A stretch of DNA of 64,000 nucleotides from CBFHOS01 sp965657645 (GCA_965657645.1 CBFHOS010000007.1:1-64000), one strand, 5' to 3'. Counted from the first letter of the stretch, positions 8,847-17,996 are shown. A program made the numbers and translations. The notes: generated by a model from the letters alone, not told the origin.

Positions 8847-10015
8847 TGGCCGAGCTATCGCATGCAGTAGATTTAACCAAACGCCTAATCCAATGCCCGT
8901 CTGTGACGCCGGCAGAGGGCGGCGCTTTGGATTTGCTGCAAGGCGAGTTAACGGCGCTTGGTTTTGAATGCACACGGTTGCCATTTGGTGAAGGTGCGGC
9001 GCGGATTGATAATCTGTTTGCCCGCATTGGCACTGGCGGCCCGCATTTCTGTTTTGCCGGACATACCGATGTGGTTCCTGTTGGCGATCTTGCCGATTGG
9101 CAGTTCGGGCCGTTTTCTGGCGACATTGCCGATGGTAATCTTTATGGACGCGGCGCGGCGGATATGAAGGGCGGCGTTGCGGCCTTTGTTGCGGCGGCGG
9201 CGCGTTATCTTACCACCAATCCAGAGAATATCGGCGGTGATAGAGGATCCATTAGCCTGTTAATTACCGGTGATGAAGAAGGTGACGCGATTAATGGCAC
9301 GGTAAAGATGGTTGAGTGGGTTCGCGATAATGGGCATATCCCCGATATGTGCCTTGTTGGCGAGCCAACCAATCCCGATGCTATTGGCGATGTGATCAAG
9401 AATGGCCGCCGTGGTAGCCTATCCTGCCAGCTCGAGGTTGATGGTGTGCAGGGGCATGTTGCCTATCCGCATCTGGCCGATAATCCGATAACCCGATTAG
9501 CCGCGATGCTGGCGCCGGTAAATGGCTGTGAGCTGGATGGTGGGACCGAATTTTTTGATCCATCAACGGCGAATGTGACCAGCATTGATGTTGGCAATGA
9601 TGCCGGCAATGTTATTCCGGCACGGGCAAAGGCGCGTTTCAATATCCGCTTTAATACCGAACATACGGCGGATGGATTGATTGGCTGGTTAGAGGAGCAT
9701 TTCAATCGTGTTGGCGGCAATTGGACGGCGAATTGGCGCGCTTCGGCGCATCCGTTTTTAACCGCGCCCGGTGCATTGACCGATGCTATTGCCGATGCTT
9801 GCGAACAGGTAACAGGCCGCCGCCCACAGCTCTCAACCACTGGCGGCACATCTGATGCACGCTTTATCACGGCGATCTGTCCGGTTGCCGAATTTGGCCT
9901 TGTCGGGCGCACTATGCACAAGATTGACGAGCATGTTGCGGTTGCAGATATTGATTTGCTAGCCGATATTTATACGGCGATCCTTGGCAATTATTTTAAA
10001 GGCTCTTCATCCTGA
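8846..10015 (+). CDS. dapE: Succinyl-diaminopimelate desuccinylase
   Basis: A dinuclear zinc peptidase (M20) that hydrolyses N-succinyl-LL-DAP, two steps after DapD. In 389 residues it shows HTDVVP (His73, Asp75), the metal-bridging Asp106 in YGRGAADMKGG, catalytic/metal Glu144-Glu145 in TGDEEGDA, and VGEPT. A C-terminal ligand His is in GRTMHKIDE. It overlaps dapD at its start and the next gene at its stop (TGATG at 10013-10017), so the three genes form one translational unit. Confidence 0.96.
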   Translation: MAELSHAVDLTKRLIQCPSVTPAEGGALDLLQGELTALGFECTRLPFGEGAARIDNLFARIGTGGPHFCFAGHTDVVPVGDLADWQFGPFSGDIADGNLYGRGAADMKGGVAAFVAAAARYLTTNPENIGGDRGSISLLITGDEEGDAINGTVKMVEWVRDNGHIPDMCLVGEPTNPDAIGDVIKNGRRGSLSCQLEVDGVQGHVAYPHLADNPITRLAAMLAPVNGCELDGGTEFFDPSTANVTSIDVGNDAGNVIPARAKARFNIRFNTEHTADGLIGWLEEHFNRVGGNWTANWRASAHPFLTAPGALTDAIADACEQVTGRRPQLSTTGGTSDARFITAICPVAEFGLVGRTMHKIDEHVAVADIDLLADIYTAILGNYFKGSSS

Positions 10016-10587
10016 TGGAACATTATGCATCGTCCCTAGCCCCGCGAGTGGTTTTTACTTATATCGGCAGAACGGTGTTGGTGATGCTCGGTCGGTTGCC
10101 GATGAACGCGGCTTATCTGATGACGCCGAGCGGATTGTGGCAGGCCATTTGGACATCGGTGATTATCGCCTTTGTGGTGTCGCTCTATCCGGTATCAGGG
10201 GTCGGCACTGGGTTTCTGCTGGCCAAGGTAGCGGCGCAAATTATTGCAATGGTGCTGCTTAGCTTGCTGGCGATGAATGTGCTGACGCGGATGGGCCTTG
10301 CTGACAAGATTTTTGACTATCTGGTGCCGTTTATCTGGGTACAGAATGTGCAATATCTGGCGGCTGGTTTGGCCGCTTATGCGATGATGCTGGGTGGTTC
10401 GGATCAGATGCCGATCATCTTCTTTGGCCCGCTTCTTGTCTGGACCATTTATTGGCTATGGCGTGCTGGCCGCGATCAAATTGGCCGTGGCGGCTGGGTT
10501 GCGACCGGATTTTTGCTATTATCGCTAATTGTTGATTCGGTTGTTACGTTTGCCCTATTGTCGCGCGTTCACAGCGCGGCCGGATAA
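10015..10587 (+). CDS. Small integral membrane protein, function unknown
   Basis: A 190-residue hydrophobic protein with about five predicted membrane segments: near residues 38-60, 63-90, 100-125, 135-150 and 160-185. I recognise no motif. Its ATG overlaps the TGA of dapE, so it is translated with the lysine genes, but nothing in the sequence ties it to lysine synthesis. Its 3' end overlaps the 3' end of truA by 19 bases on the other strand. Open reading frame and coupling are convincing; function is unassigned. Confidence 0.75.
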   Translation: MEHYASSLAPRVVFTYIGRTVLVMLGRLPMNAAYLMTPSGLWQAIWTSVIIAFVVSLYPVSGVGTGFLLAKVAAQIIAMVLLSLLAMNVLTRMGLADKIFDYLVPFIWVQNVQYLAAGLAAYAMMLGGSDQMPIIFFGPLLVWTIYWLWRAGRDQIGRGGWVATGFLLLSLIVDSVVTFALLSRVHSAAG

Positions 10588-11318
10588 TTAACAGCCGTTA
10601 GATATAATCCCTCAGGCGGTGCTTTTGGACCGGCGGCGGCACGGTCACGCGCGGCCAAGGCAGTGGCCACATCATCTGGTGTCCATTTACCCATCCCAAC
10701 GAGCGCCAATGTACCGGTTATATTTCTGATCTGGTGATGCAAAAATGACCGCGCGCCCGCATGGATGTGAATTTCTTCGCCAACTTGTTCAACGCGCAGA
10801 TCATCCATCGTACGCACCGGACTTTCGGCTTGGCATTGGGTGGCCCGAAAGCTGGTAAAATCATGCGTGCCGATGAGGTGCTTTGCCCCTTCATTCATCA
10901 ATGCCGGATCGAGCGGCTGGCGGTGATGCCATACGCGGCCCTGATCCAAAGCGGGCGGTTGGCGGCGCGGCAGGATACGATATAGATAGCTACGGCTGAT
11001 GGCGGAAAAACGCGCATGGCTCTCGGCGGACACTTCGCGCGCGGCAATAATGGAAACCGGCCATTCACCGATGAGCGCGTTGATTGCCTCTTGCACACGG
11101 TTTGCAGTGAATTTGTCGGGCACATCAATATGCGCCACCTGTCCGGTTGCATGAACGCCGGAATCGGTGCGTCCGGCCCCCTGTACCAATGCCTCTTCCT
11201 GCATCATCGAGGTTGCGGCCTCTTCGATGACTTGCTGGACCGACATGCCGTTGATCTGTCGCTGCCAGCCAACAAAGGGTGTGCCGTCATATTCGATGGT
11301 GAGAAAAATCCGCCGCAT
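10569..11318 (-). CDS. truA: tRNA pseudouridine(38-40) synthase
   Basis: Isomerises uridines 38-40 in the anticodon arm of tRNAs. The 249-residue protein has the TruA core: IEYDGTPFVGWQRQ at the N-terminus, catalytic Asp52 in GAGRTDSGVHA, and the SFLHHQIRNI segment near the C-terminus. The start codon abuts the fmt stop (shared base 11318), so it is coupled to fmt and def in a def-fmt-truA operon on the minus strand. Confidence 0.96.
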   Translation of the reverse strand: MRRIFLTIEYDGTPFVGWQRQINGMSVQQVIEEAATSMMQEEALVQGAGRTDSGVHATGQVAHIDVPDKFTANRVQEAINALIGEWPVSIIAAREVSAESHARFSAISRSYLYRILPRRQPPALDQGRVWHHRQPLDPALMNEGAKHLIGTHDFTSFRATQCQAESPVRTMDDLRVEQVGEEIHIHAGARSFLHHQIRNITGTLALVGMGKWTPDDVATALAARDRAAAGPKAPPEGLYLTAVNYPAAL

Positions 11319-12295
11319 TAGCTAGCCACTACATCAAAGTCAGCAAAAACCGTACCGGCCCTCACAGCCTGCCCATTCAGAAAATCGGCTGCGGGCATCG
11401 GCTTTTTCCCGGCAGGCTGGAGCATATCTAGTGACAGGATGCCGCCGCCAGTGGCCATTTGCATACCGCCATCTGCGCCCTGACCTAAAAACGTGCCGGG
11501 GCGATTATCTGCGCCTACATCATCGGTGCGTGAGGCTTTGTCATAATGCGCTTTGGTCACTTTAATGCGGCCCTTTGGTCCGGTGAACCAAGCCCCGGGA
11601 AATGGCGAGAACGCGCGAATATGGCGATCCAGAACAGCGGCAGTCTGGCCCCAGTCGATTTGCGCTTGGGCCGGACTGATCTTCGCCGCATAGAGGGCGT
11701 TGGCGTCATCTTGAATTTGCTGGCGCTCTAGAATGGCGGGCATGTCATTGACCACATCCAGCAATAGGCTGGCATTCATCGATGCCAGCTTGTCATGCAA
11801 ACTACCGGCAGTGTCATCATCCGCAATGGCGCATGATTTGGTGGCAAGCACCGGACCTGTATCGAGACCAGCCTCCATTAGCATCGCCGACATACCGGTT
11901 TGTGTATCACCAGCCTCAATGGCCCGCTGGATCGGGGCGGCACCGCGCCACCGCGGCAATAATGATGCATGCCCGTTCACACAGCCAAAACGCGGTAGAT
12001 CCAAAACGGCTTGCGGCAATAGCAATCCATAAGCAACCACGATGAACAGATCGGCGTCAAAGCCAGCCAGTATGCTTTGCTCATCTGCCCCCGATAGGCT
12101 GGTCGGGCAATAGGTCGGGATCGATAATGTTTTGGCATGGCGGGCAACCGGCACGGCCCGTTGTTCCATACCGCGGCCGGATTTGCGCGGCGGCTGGGAA
12201 TAGACCGCAACAACATCGTGCTGGGTGCTAAGAGCATCAAGCGCCGGGATCGCAAAATCAGGGCTTCCCATGAAAATTATCCGGCGGCGCGCCAT
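11318..12295 (-). CDS. fmt: Methionyl-tRNA formyltransferase
   Basis: Formylates initiator Met-tRNA using 10-formyl-tetrahydrofolate. The 325 residues begin with a Rossmann-like strand FMGSPDFAIPAL. They contain the active-site segment NGHASLLPRWRGAAPIQ with Asn107 and His109, and GMSAMLMEAGLDTGP with the catalytic Asp. The C-terminal OB-fold tRNA-binding domain is present. It lies two bases downstream of def, and the pair performs formylation and deformylation of nascent chains. Confidence 0.96.
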   Translation of the reverse strand: MARRRIIFMGSPDFAIPALDALSTQHDVVAVYSQPPRKSGRGMEQRAVPVARHAKTLSIPTYCPTSLSGADEQSILAGFDADLFIVVAYGLLLPQAVLDLPRFGCVNGHASLLPRWRGAAPIQRAIEAGDTQTGMSAMLMEAGLDTGPVLATKSCAIADDDTAGSLHDKLASMNASLLLDVVNDMPAILERQQIQDDANALYAAKISPAQAQIDWGQTAAVLDRHIRAFSPFPGAWFTGPKGRIKVTKAHYDKASRTDDVGADNRPGTFLGQGADGGMQMATGGGILSLDMLQPAGKKPMPAADFLNGQAVRAGTVFADFDVVAS

Positions 12296-12297
12296 CT

Positions 12298-12822
12298 CTA
12301 ATTGCCTTTACTGCCGGAAGATTGGCGCAATCCCTTCATCACCCGCCGGACAATCATGTCGCGTTTGAGGCGTGAAATATGATCGATGAAAAGGACCCCA
12401 TTCAGATGGTCAATTTCATGCTGGACACAGGCCCCAAGAAGGCCGTCACAGCTCATCATTTGCGCCGCGCCATTGATATCAATATAGCGCACATCGACAA
12501 TGGCCGGACGTTCCACATCGGCGGTCTGGTCGGGAATTGATAAACACCCTTCTTCAAGGATCGACATTTCATCAGAGCGCGTGACGATTTCAGGATTGAT
12601 CATCTTATGCAATTCCGGCTCTTCATCACTGCCGCAATCCATTACGATTAGACGCTGGCTCACATTGATTTGCGGCGCGGCAAGGCCAATGCCGGGCGCG
12701 TCATACATGGTGTCGGCCATATCGTCCAACAGCTGGCGCACGCCGTCCGTTACCTCGGCAACAGGCGATGCCACCACCCGCAGAATGGGATCTGGCAAAG
12801 TTACAATCGGAATAAGAGCCAT
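12298..12822 (-). CDS. def: Peptide deformylase
   Basis: A metalloenzyme that removes the N-formyl group from nascent peptides. In 174 residues all three motifs are intact: GIGLAAPQ (44-51), EGCLSIP (91-97, metal ligand Cys93) and QHEIDHL (134-140, ligands His135 and His139 with catalytic Glu136). It is the first gene of the def-fmt-truA operon. The 263-base gap to rmuC upstream would hold its promoter and contains a 12-bp repeat array. Confidence 0.97.
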   Translation of the reverse strand: MALIPIVTLPDPILRVVASPVAEVTDGVRQLLDDMADTMYDAPGIGLAAPQINVSQRLIVMDCGSDEEPELHKMINPEIVTRSDEMSILEEGCLSIPDQTADVERPAIVDVRYIDINGAAQMMSCDGLLGACVQHEIDHLNGVLFIDHISRLKRDMIVRRVMKGLRQSSGSKGN

Positions 12823-13002
12823 CGAATTTTCTTTCTTTTCCGCGCATTTATCGCACAGCGCGGTATCAACTAAACCTTATCGGCACATAGGCTTCTTGAA
12901 TTAGGGTAAGGTTGCGTTGCAGTCAAGCAACACCCATGCCACAATATCCCCATTATATTGCCATCCGGATTATTGGCAAAGCATGCGTGCCATTACAGAC
13001 CT

Positions 13003-13050
13003 CAGTACAGAACCCAGTACATAGCCCAGTACAGAACCCAATACCTAACC
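13003..13050. repeat. 12-bp tandem repeat, 4 copies (intergenic, def-rmuC)
   Basis: Four units of the type CAGTACAGAACC start at 13003, 13015, 13027 and 13039. Units 1 and 3 are identical; unit 4 has diverged (CAATACCTAACC). The array lies 36 bases ahead of the rmuC start codon in non-coding DNA. Confidence 0.88.
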
Positions 13051-13085
13051 CCGCTCTAGTGCAAGATTAATATGGACCAGATATC

Positions 13086-14144
13086 ATGACCAGTCTTTCA
13101 ATCGCAATCTTTGTTGTGTTGGCCCTGATCCTAGGATTGCTGGCGGTTTTGGTGTTGCGGCGGCCAACGGCTAGCGCGCCATCCGAGATGGGTGAATTGC
13201 GCGGACAATTGGCGCAAATGGCGGCGCAATCCGGTGAACTGCAAAAAATTATCGCATCACAAATGGCCGAGAGCGAAGGACGGCTTGGCCAGCGTCTAGA
13301 GCAATCAATGCGTGACCAGAATGAGCGCACCACCAAGTCGCTCACTGGTATGGCGGAAAAGCTAGTGGTGATCACCGAGGCGAATGCGCATATTTCTGAA
13401 TTAACCGGTCAGGTGACCCAGCTCCAAAACATCCTGTCGAATAAACAGGCCCGCGGAAGTTTCGGTGAAGTGCAGTTGGAAAATCTTGTTCGTGATGCAT
13501 TGCCTGATAGTGCGTATGAATTTCAATATTCGCTTAGCAATGGCAAGCGGGTTGATTGCTTTATTACCATGCCTAACCCGCCGGGCTCGGTCTGTATTGA
13601 TTCAAAATTTCCGCTGGAATCCTATCGGCAATTGACCGCCGCCGGTGACGAGGCAAGCCGCGTTGTGGCCCGCCGCGCGTTGGAGGTGGACGTCAAAAAG
13701 CACATCAATGATATTGCCGCGAAATATATCATCCCCGGCGAAACCGCCGAGAGTGCGATCCTGTTTTTGCCGTCCGAATCGGTCTATGCGGAAATTAATC
13801 TGCAATTGCCAAAGCTGGTCGAGGCTAGCCGCAAGGCGCATGTCTATATGGCGGGACCGGATAATTTGATGCTGTTACTGCACACTGTGCGGGCGATTTT
13901 GCGAGACGCCCATATGCATGAGGCGGCTGGGCTGATCCAGGCTGAGGTCGATACGCTGATGACGGATATGGTTCGGCTGGATGAACGTGTCGGCAAATTG
14001 GCCTCGCATTTCCAACAGGCAGAAAAGGATATTGGCGATATCCAGACGTCGACCCGCAAGATTATGTCGCGGGGTGATAAAATTTCGAAAATCGAAGTTG
14101 ATGACGCCAAGCCAGTTACGCCCACCCCCGATCTGATCAATTAA
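13086..14144 (+). CDS. rmuC: DNA recombination protein RmuC homologue
   Basis: A 352-residue RmuC family protein with an N-terminal membrane anchor (about residues 3-22), a coiled-coil region (about 35-125) and the conserved nuclease-like RmuC domain with ARGSFGEVQLENLVRDALP, SVCIDSKFPLESYRQL and AILFLPSESVYAE. Family members limit inversions at short repeats. The two related segments CIDSKFP and FLPSE carry the residues typical of the restriction-endonuclease-like fold. It converges on recR with 31 bases between stop codons. Its exact enzymatic role is not established. Confidence 0.92.
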   Translation: MTSLSIAIFVVLALILGLLAVLVLRRPTASAPSEMGELRGQLAQMAAQSGELQKIIASQMAESEGRLGQRLEQSMRDQNERTTKSLTGMAEKLVVITEANAHISELTGQVTQLQNILSNKQARGSFGEVQLENLVRDALPDSAYEFQYSLSNGKRVDCFITMPNPPGSVCIDSKFPLESYRQLTAAGDEASRVVARRALEVDVKKHINDIAAKYIIPGETAESAILFLPSESVYAEINLQLPKLVEASRKAHVYMAGPDNLMLLLHTVRAILRDAHMHEAAGLIQAEVDTLMTDMVRLDERVGKLASHFQQAEKDIGDIQTSTRKIMSRGDKISKIEVDDAKPVTPTPDLIN

Positions 14145-14175
14145 TCGGATAGCTTTACGGGGGAAATATTGCTGG

Positions 14176-14769
14176 CTAGGTGAGTTTGGAGCGGGCCTTT
14201 AGCGCCTGTGCCAAGGTTCCATCATCCAGATAATCCAGCTCGCCGCCCACCGGTACACCATGGGCAAGGCGGGTGACTTCGCGGTTTAAGGGGGCCAAAC
14301 GATCGGCAATATAATGCGCTGTGGTTTGGCCATCGACGGTCGCGGATAGCGCCAGAATGATTTCTTCAACACCCTCATCGCGGGCGCGGTTGATCAATCG
14401 GTCTATATGCAAATCCTCAGGCCCGCGTCCATCGAGCGCACTCAAAGTGCCGCCAAGAACATGATACTGGCCGCGATATACCGCGGCGCGTTCCATGGCC
14501 CAGAGATCACCAACATCCTCAACCACGCAAATGCGGCTTTTGTCGCGCCGGTCATCGCGGCAAAGATCACAGGTATCGCCTGTATCCAAATTACCGCAAT
14601 TGGCACATTCACGAATTTGCATGGCGACATCATGAAGCTCCTGCGCCAAGGGAACCATCAGTCTCTCGCGGTTTTTCAGCAGGAATAATAAAGCGCGGCG
14701 GCCAGAACGTGGGCCAAGTCCGGGCAGACGCCCCAGCTTTTTGATCAGCGTTTCGAGTTGGTTACTCAT
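14176..14769 (-). CDS. recR: Recombination protein RecR
   Basis: Part of RecFOR-dependent loading of RecA at gaps. The 197 residues contain an N-terminal HhH (KLGRLPGLGPRSGRRAL), a C4 zinc finger (Cys55, Cys58, Cys67, Cys70), and a Toprim domain starting CVVEDVGDLWAMER. It lies one base downstream of the ybaB-type gene in the dnaX-ybaB-recR arrangement common in bacteria, and its start nearly touches that gene's stop. Confidence 0.97.
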   Translation of the reverse strand: MSNQLETLIKKLGRLPGLGPRSGRRALLFLLKNRERLMVPLAQELHDVAMQIRECANCGNLDTGDTCDLCRDDRRDKSRICVVEDVGDLWAMERAAVYRGQYHVLGGTLSALDGRGPEDLHIDRLINRARDEGVEEIILALSATVDGQTTAHYIADRLAPLNREVTRLAHGVPVGGELDYLDDGTLAQALKARSKLT

Positions 14770-14770
14770 A

Positions 14771-15097
14771 TTAGAAAGGTAGTGACATACCCGGCGGTAA
14801 AGGCAATCCGCCGGTAATGTCTTTCATCTGTGCGGCCATCTCGGCATCCGCAGCGGCTTTGGCGTTATTACTCGCCAGACAGATCATATCTTCCAGCGTG
14901 TCAATCTCGCTTGGGTCGAGCGCGTCAGGATCGATGTTAACCGATTGCATGATACCCTTGCCGCTCATCGTGACGGTAACGGCCCCGCCGCCAACGCTGG
15001 CGCTAAAGCTGCGGTTTTCCATCTCGCTCTGCAAGTCCTGCATGCGCGATTGCATCTCCTGCACCTTTTTCATCATGCCAGCCATATTCTTCATCAT
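14771..15097 (-). CDS. ybaB: YbaB/EbfC family nucleoid-associated protein
   Basis: A 108-residue dimeric DNA-binding protein of the YbaB family. It has an N-terminal Met-rich helix (MMKNMAGMMKKVQEMQSRMQ), the central strand VTVTMSGKGIMQSVNIDP, and a C-terminal helix with DMICLASNNAKAAADAEM. Its start codon overlaps the dnaX stop by four bases, so the order dnaX-ybaB-recR is translationally coupled. Confidence 0.94.
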   Translation of the reverse strand: MMKNMAGMMKKVQEMQSRMQDLQSEMENRSFSASVGGGAVTVTMSGKGIMQSVNIDPDALDPSEIDTLEDMICLASNNAKAAADAEMAAQMKDITGGLPLPPGMSLPF

Positions 15098-16944
15098 TGG
15101 TCAGCCTCTCCCTCTTGTGCCGGCAAATCTTGTTCGGGCATATCCTGTTCGGGCATATCGGATGCGGTGTCATCGCTCTCGACGGTCTTTATGTCTTCTA
15201 TTTCGGATCCGGGAAAAATTTCCAGAATGGCGGCAACGACCGGTGTCTTGGCGATATTGGCGCGCTTTGCTTCTTGCTGTTCTTGGGCCACTTGCGCCAA
15301 GGTTGGACCGGCCTCACCATCAGATAGCGAAACCAGCCAGCGCTTGCCTGTCCATTGGCTAAGATATTTTGCAAGGTCACCAGCCAGTTGATCCGGCGCA
15401 TTATTGGTTAGGGCAATTTGCAATGATCCGGGCTGGATTGAAACAAGCCGAACGTGATTGCGAATCCGTGCCGCTAATAGCATTTCACCCTTTTCCTCGG
15501 CCAAACCCATTACATCAGCCAAACTTTCAGGCTGTTTGATTTCGGCGTCAACAGGGGCGTCAACCGGGGAGTCAGCAGGGGATTCAACTTGGGATTCAAC
15601 AGGGGCGTCAACTGGGGATTCAACTGGGTCGGCCATATCGAGGGCCCGACCACCAGCGACAGAACCACTAGAGGAGCCTGATGCGGGCATAGGTGGCGCG
15701 GTTGGGGTGGGCGCAGGCGGTGATGCTGTTGTAGTTGCTGGCGCACTGGCCGTTGTACTTGTTGGCGTACTGGCCGGTGTACCGGTAGGCGCCGCGTTTG
15801 GTAGCTTTTGCAAAATATCGCCGGGGGTCGGCATATTGGCGGTATGGGCCAAGCGGATAATCATCATCTCACAAGCCGCGGCAGGTTGCGGTGCGGCGAT
15901 GATTTCGGAATGGCCTTTGAGCATCATCTGCCATGCGCGGCCAAGCTTAGCGATGCCCATCGCCGCTAGCTCGCTGATCATCTCGCGCTCGCCTTCGATA
16001 CTATCTTCGTCATTGCCGCCAGCGGCTTTCATGCTCGCCTGATGGACAAGATCGAGAAGATCGGCCATGACCATTTCAGGCTCGGCGCCGTTTGCATAGG
16101 CGGTGTTAAAGGCGGCGAGGCTCTGGGCGGTCTCACCGGCAAGCGCATGGGTAAGAATAGCCACCGATTCGCGCCGACCCGGACGGCCCAGCATATCGGC
16201 AACAGACGCGCTGGTGAGTTTGTCGGCGGTCATCGCCGCGGCCTGATCCAGCATCGACAAGGCGTCACGAACGGACCCTTCGGCGGCTCTGGCGATAGCG
16301 GCTAAAGCTTCATCTTCAACCGCAATCGATTCCTTTTCACAAATCATCCGCAAATGATCGGCGAGCATCGATGACGGAACCCGGCGCAAATCATAACGCT
16401 GGCACCTAGACAGGATGGTAACGGGTACTTTGCGGATCTCGGTCGTCGCAAAGATAAATTTGACCGCGTCAGGCGGCTCCTCGAGCGTCTTGAGCAAAGC
16501 GTTAAACGCGCTCTTTGACATCATGTGCACTTCGTCAATGATATAGATTTTATAACGGGCTGATACCGCGCGATAGCCGACACCTTCGATAATTTCGCGG
16601 GCATCATCAACGCCCGTATGACTGGCGGCGTCCATTTCCAAAACATCAACATGGCGCCCGGCGGCAATCGCCTGACAGGGCTCACAAACGCCGCATGGCT
16701 CCAGCGTTGCATCACCAGTGCCGTCTGGCCCGATACAATTTAGACCTTTGGCGAGCAATCGTGCGGTTGAGGTTTTGCCAATGCCGCGCACACCAGTGAG
16801 CACAAATGCATGGGCTAGGCGTCCAAGTGACAGGGCATTGCCGAGGGTGCGCACCAGAGCGTCTTGACCGATAAGCGCAGAGAACGTCTCGGGGCGGTAT
16901 TTGCGTGCCAGAACGCGGTAGGCAATAGGGGCCTCTTGGTTCAT
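15094..16944 (-). CDS. dnaX: DNA polymerase III subunits gamma and tau
   Basis: Clamp-loader ATPase subunit, 616 residues from the ATG at 16944. It begins YRVLARKYRPETFSALIGQ, with Walker A GVRGIGKTS at 51-59, zinc ligands Cys70, Cys84, Cys87 and Cys90, DEVHMMS as Walker B, and the SRC sensor in TILSRCQRYDLRR. The frame stays open upstream to 17055, but that stretch is the SRP RNA, so the ATG at 16944 is preferred. A Pro/Thr/Ala-rich and Val-Asp/Glu-Ser-Pro linker (about 410-510) separates the ATPase from the tau C-terminus and contains a 12-bp repeat array. I see no convincing slippage site for a separate gamma form. Confidence 0.96.
   Translation of the reverse strand: MNQEAPIAYRVLARKYRPETFSALIGQDALVRTLGNALSLGRLAHAFVLTGVRGIGKTSTARLLAKGLNCIGPDGTGDATLEPCGVCEPCQAIAAGRHVDVLEMDAASHTGVDDAREIIEGVGYRAVSARYKIYIIDEVHMMSKSAFNALLKTLEEPPDAVKFIFATTEIRKVPVTILSRCQRYDLRRVPSSMLADHLRMICEKESIAVEDEALAAIARAAEGSVRDALSMLDQAAAMTADKLTSASVADMLGRPGRRESVAILTHALAGETAQSLAAFNTAYANGAEPEMVMADLLDLVHQASMKAAGGNDEDSIEGEREMISELAAMGIAKLGRAWQMMLKGHSEIIAAPQPAAACEMMIIRLAHTANMPTPGDILQKLPNAAPTGTPASTPTSTTASAPATTTASPPAPTPTAPPMPASGSSSGSVAGGRALDMADPVESPVDAPVESQVESPADSPVDAPVDAEIKQPESLADVMGLAEEKGEMLLAARIRNHVRLVSIQPGSLQIALTNNAPDQLAGDLAKYLSQWTGKRWLVSLSDGEAGPTLAQVAQEQQEAKRANIAKTPVVAAILEIFPGSEIEDIKTVESDDTASDMPEQDMPEQDLPAQEGEADQ
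15545..15628. repeat. 12-bp tandem repeat, 7 copies, inside dnaX
   Basis: Seven in-frame units start at 15545, 15557, 15569, 15581, 15593, 15605 and 15617, of the types GCGTCAACNGGG and GATTCAACNGGG. On the minus strand they encode a four-residue repeat (V-E/D-S/A/Q-P) in the DnaX linker. The units are degenerate, consistent with an old or repeatedly edited expansion. Confidence 0.92.
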
Positions 16945-16974
16945 CGTCACACTATACCCCGCACGGTTGGTTAG

Positions 16975-17066
16975 CGGAAGACTGGATGACCCGTAAGCGG
17001 CCCACTGCGGCTGCTTCCTTTCGGACCTGACCGGATTGGCGGGTGCAACGTCCACCCAGCCTTCCT
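16975..17066 (-). ncRNA. ffs: Signal recognition particle RNA, small bacterial type (4.5S-like)
   Basis: The minus strand carries the universal SRP domain IV core GGTCAGGTCCGAAAGGAAGC with the AGCAGCC bulge, which binds Ffh. The outer helix pairs GGAAGGCTGG (from 17065) with CCAGTCTTCC (ending near 16976), giving a hairpin of about 90 nucleotides. The exact ends are approximate. It lies about 30 bases upstream of the dnaX start on the same strand, so a shared transcript is likely. Confidence 0.92.
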
Positions 17067-17135
17067 GTCACTTATATGAAACAAAGCGAGGGATTCGACA
17101 AGTTATTTATCGGGTTTTGGCGCCTGAAAAACGGC

Positions 17136-17984
17136 TTAATGCCGGTATGGGCTGGCTGGATAGGTGCCCAAGATCGATATTTCATCGGCGGCGCAATAGA
17201 ATCGCAATTCATCCATTGCATTTTGCATCGCCGGTTCATCAATATGGCCTTCAACATCGACATAGAATTGGGCGCTGTCACCATCACCGGCCCGCATATA
17301 GCTCTCTAGCTTGGTCAAATTAATGCCATTAGTGGCAAACCCGCCAAGTGCCTTATAAAGCGCTGCAGGGACTGAGCGGAGACGGAAAACCATTGTAGTC
17401 AGCATTTTTTGGCCGTTCATCTCTGGCACGGTAGGGGTGCGCGACATTACCAAAAACCGTGTGGTATTGCGTTCGGCATCCTCGGCTGATTCGACCAAAA
17501 CATCGAGATCATAAATCTCGCCCGCCAATGCCGATGCAATCGCGCCAATGCTCTTATCTTGCCATTTTGCAACATCCTTGGCGGCGCCGGCTGTATCTGA
17601 ATGAATAACCGGTTGTAACCCTAACTGTTGCAACCGAATGCGGCATTGGGCAAGGCCCTGTGCATGGCTATGAACCTCGACAAGATCGTCCAATGTCGCC
17701 CCGCGCGGTGCTAATAGCTGGTGATTTACGCGCTGGAAATGCTCGCCAATAATATGTAATCCGGAATCAGGGAGCAGATGGTGAATATCAGCCACACGGC
17801 CCGCAATCGAATTTTCCACAGGCACCATCGCCAAGGCGGCGCGCCCTTCGACAACTTCGGCAATCATTTGTTCAAATGAACGACAAGGAACGGGCTCCAT
17901 GTCTGGCTTAACCGCTTTGCACGACATATGCGAATAGGCGCCTAAAACGCCCTGAAACGCTATTTTGTTCGATATATCAGACAC
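17136..17984 (-). CDS. pheA: Prephenate dehydratase
   Basis: Converts prephenate to phenylpyruvate for phenylalanine synthesis. The 282-residue protein has the PDT catalytic domain (IAFQGVLGAYSH at the start, MVPVENSIAGRV, and a TTRFLVMSR segment carrying the catalytic Thr-Arg-Phe). A C-terminal ACT regulatory domain (about 195-282) contains INLTKLESYMR, equivalent to the ESRP allosteric motif. No chorismate mutase domain is fused. The gene is alone on the minus strand beyond the SRP RNA. Confidence 0.95.
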   Translation of the reverse strand: MSDISNKIAFQGVLGAYSHMSCKAVKPDMEPVPCRSFEQMIAEVVEGRAALAMVPVENSIAGRVADIHHLLPDSGLHIIGEHFQRVNHQLLAPRGATLDDLVEVHSHAQGLAQCRIRLQQLGLQPVIHSDTAGAAKDVAKWQDKSIGAIASALAGEIYDLDVLVESAEDAERNTTRFLVMSRTPTVPEMNGQKMLTTMVFRLRSVPAALYKALGGFATNGINLTKLESYMRAGDGDSAQFYVDVEGHIDEPAMQNAMDELRFYCAADEISILGTYPASPYRH

Positions 17985-17996
17985 GATCTAATCCTA

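Noticed and set aside
15458..16042. Plus-strand open frame of about 194 residues inside dnaX
   Set aside because: It is antisense to the repeat-rich DnaX linker; its Ser/Thr/Ala/Gly/Asp composition is the complement of the repeats, and no start signal or family match is seen.
16945..17055. N-terminal extension of DnaX by 37 residues from an upstream start at 17055
   Set aside because: The stretch is the SRP RNA; the DnaX family begins close to the ATG at 16944.
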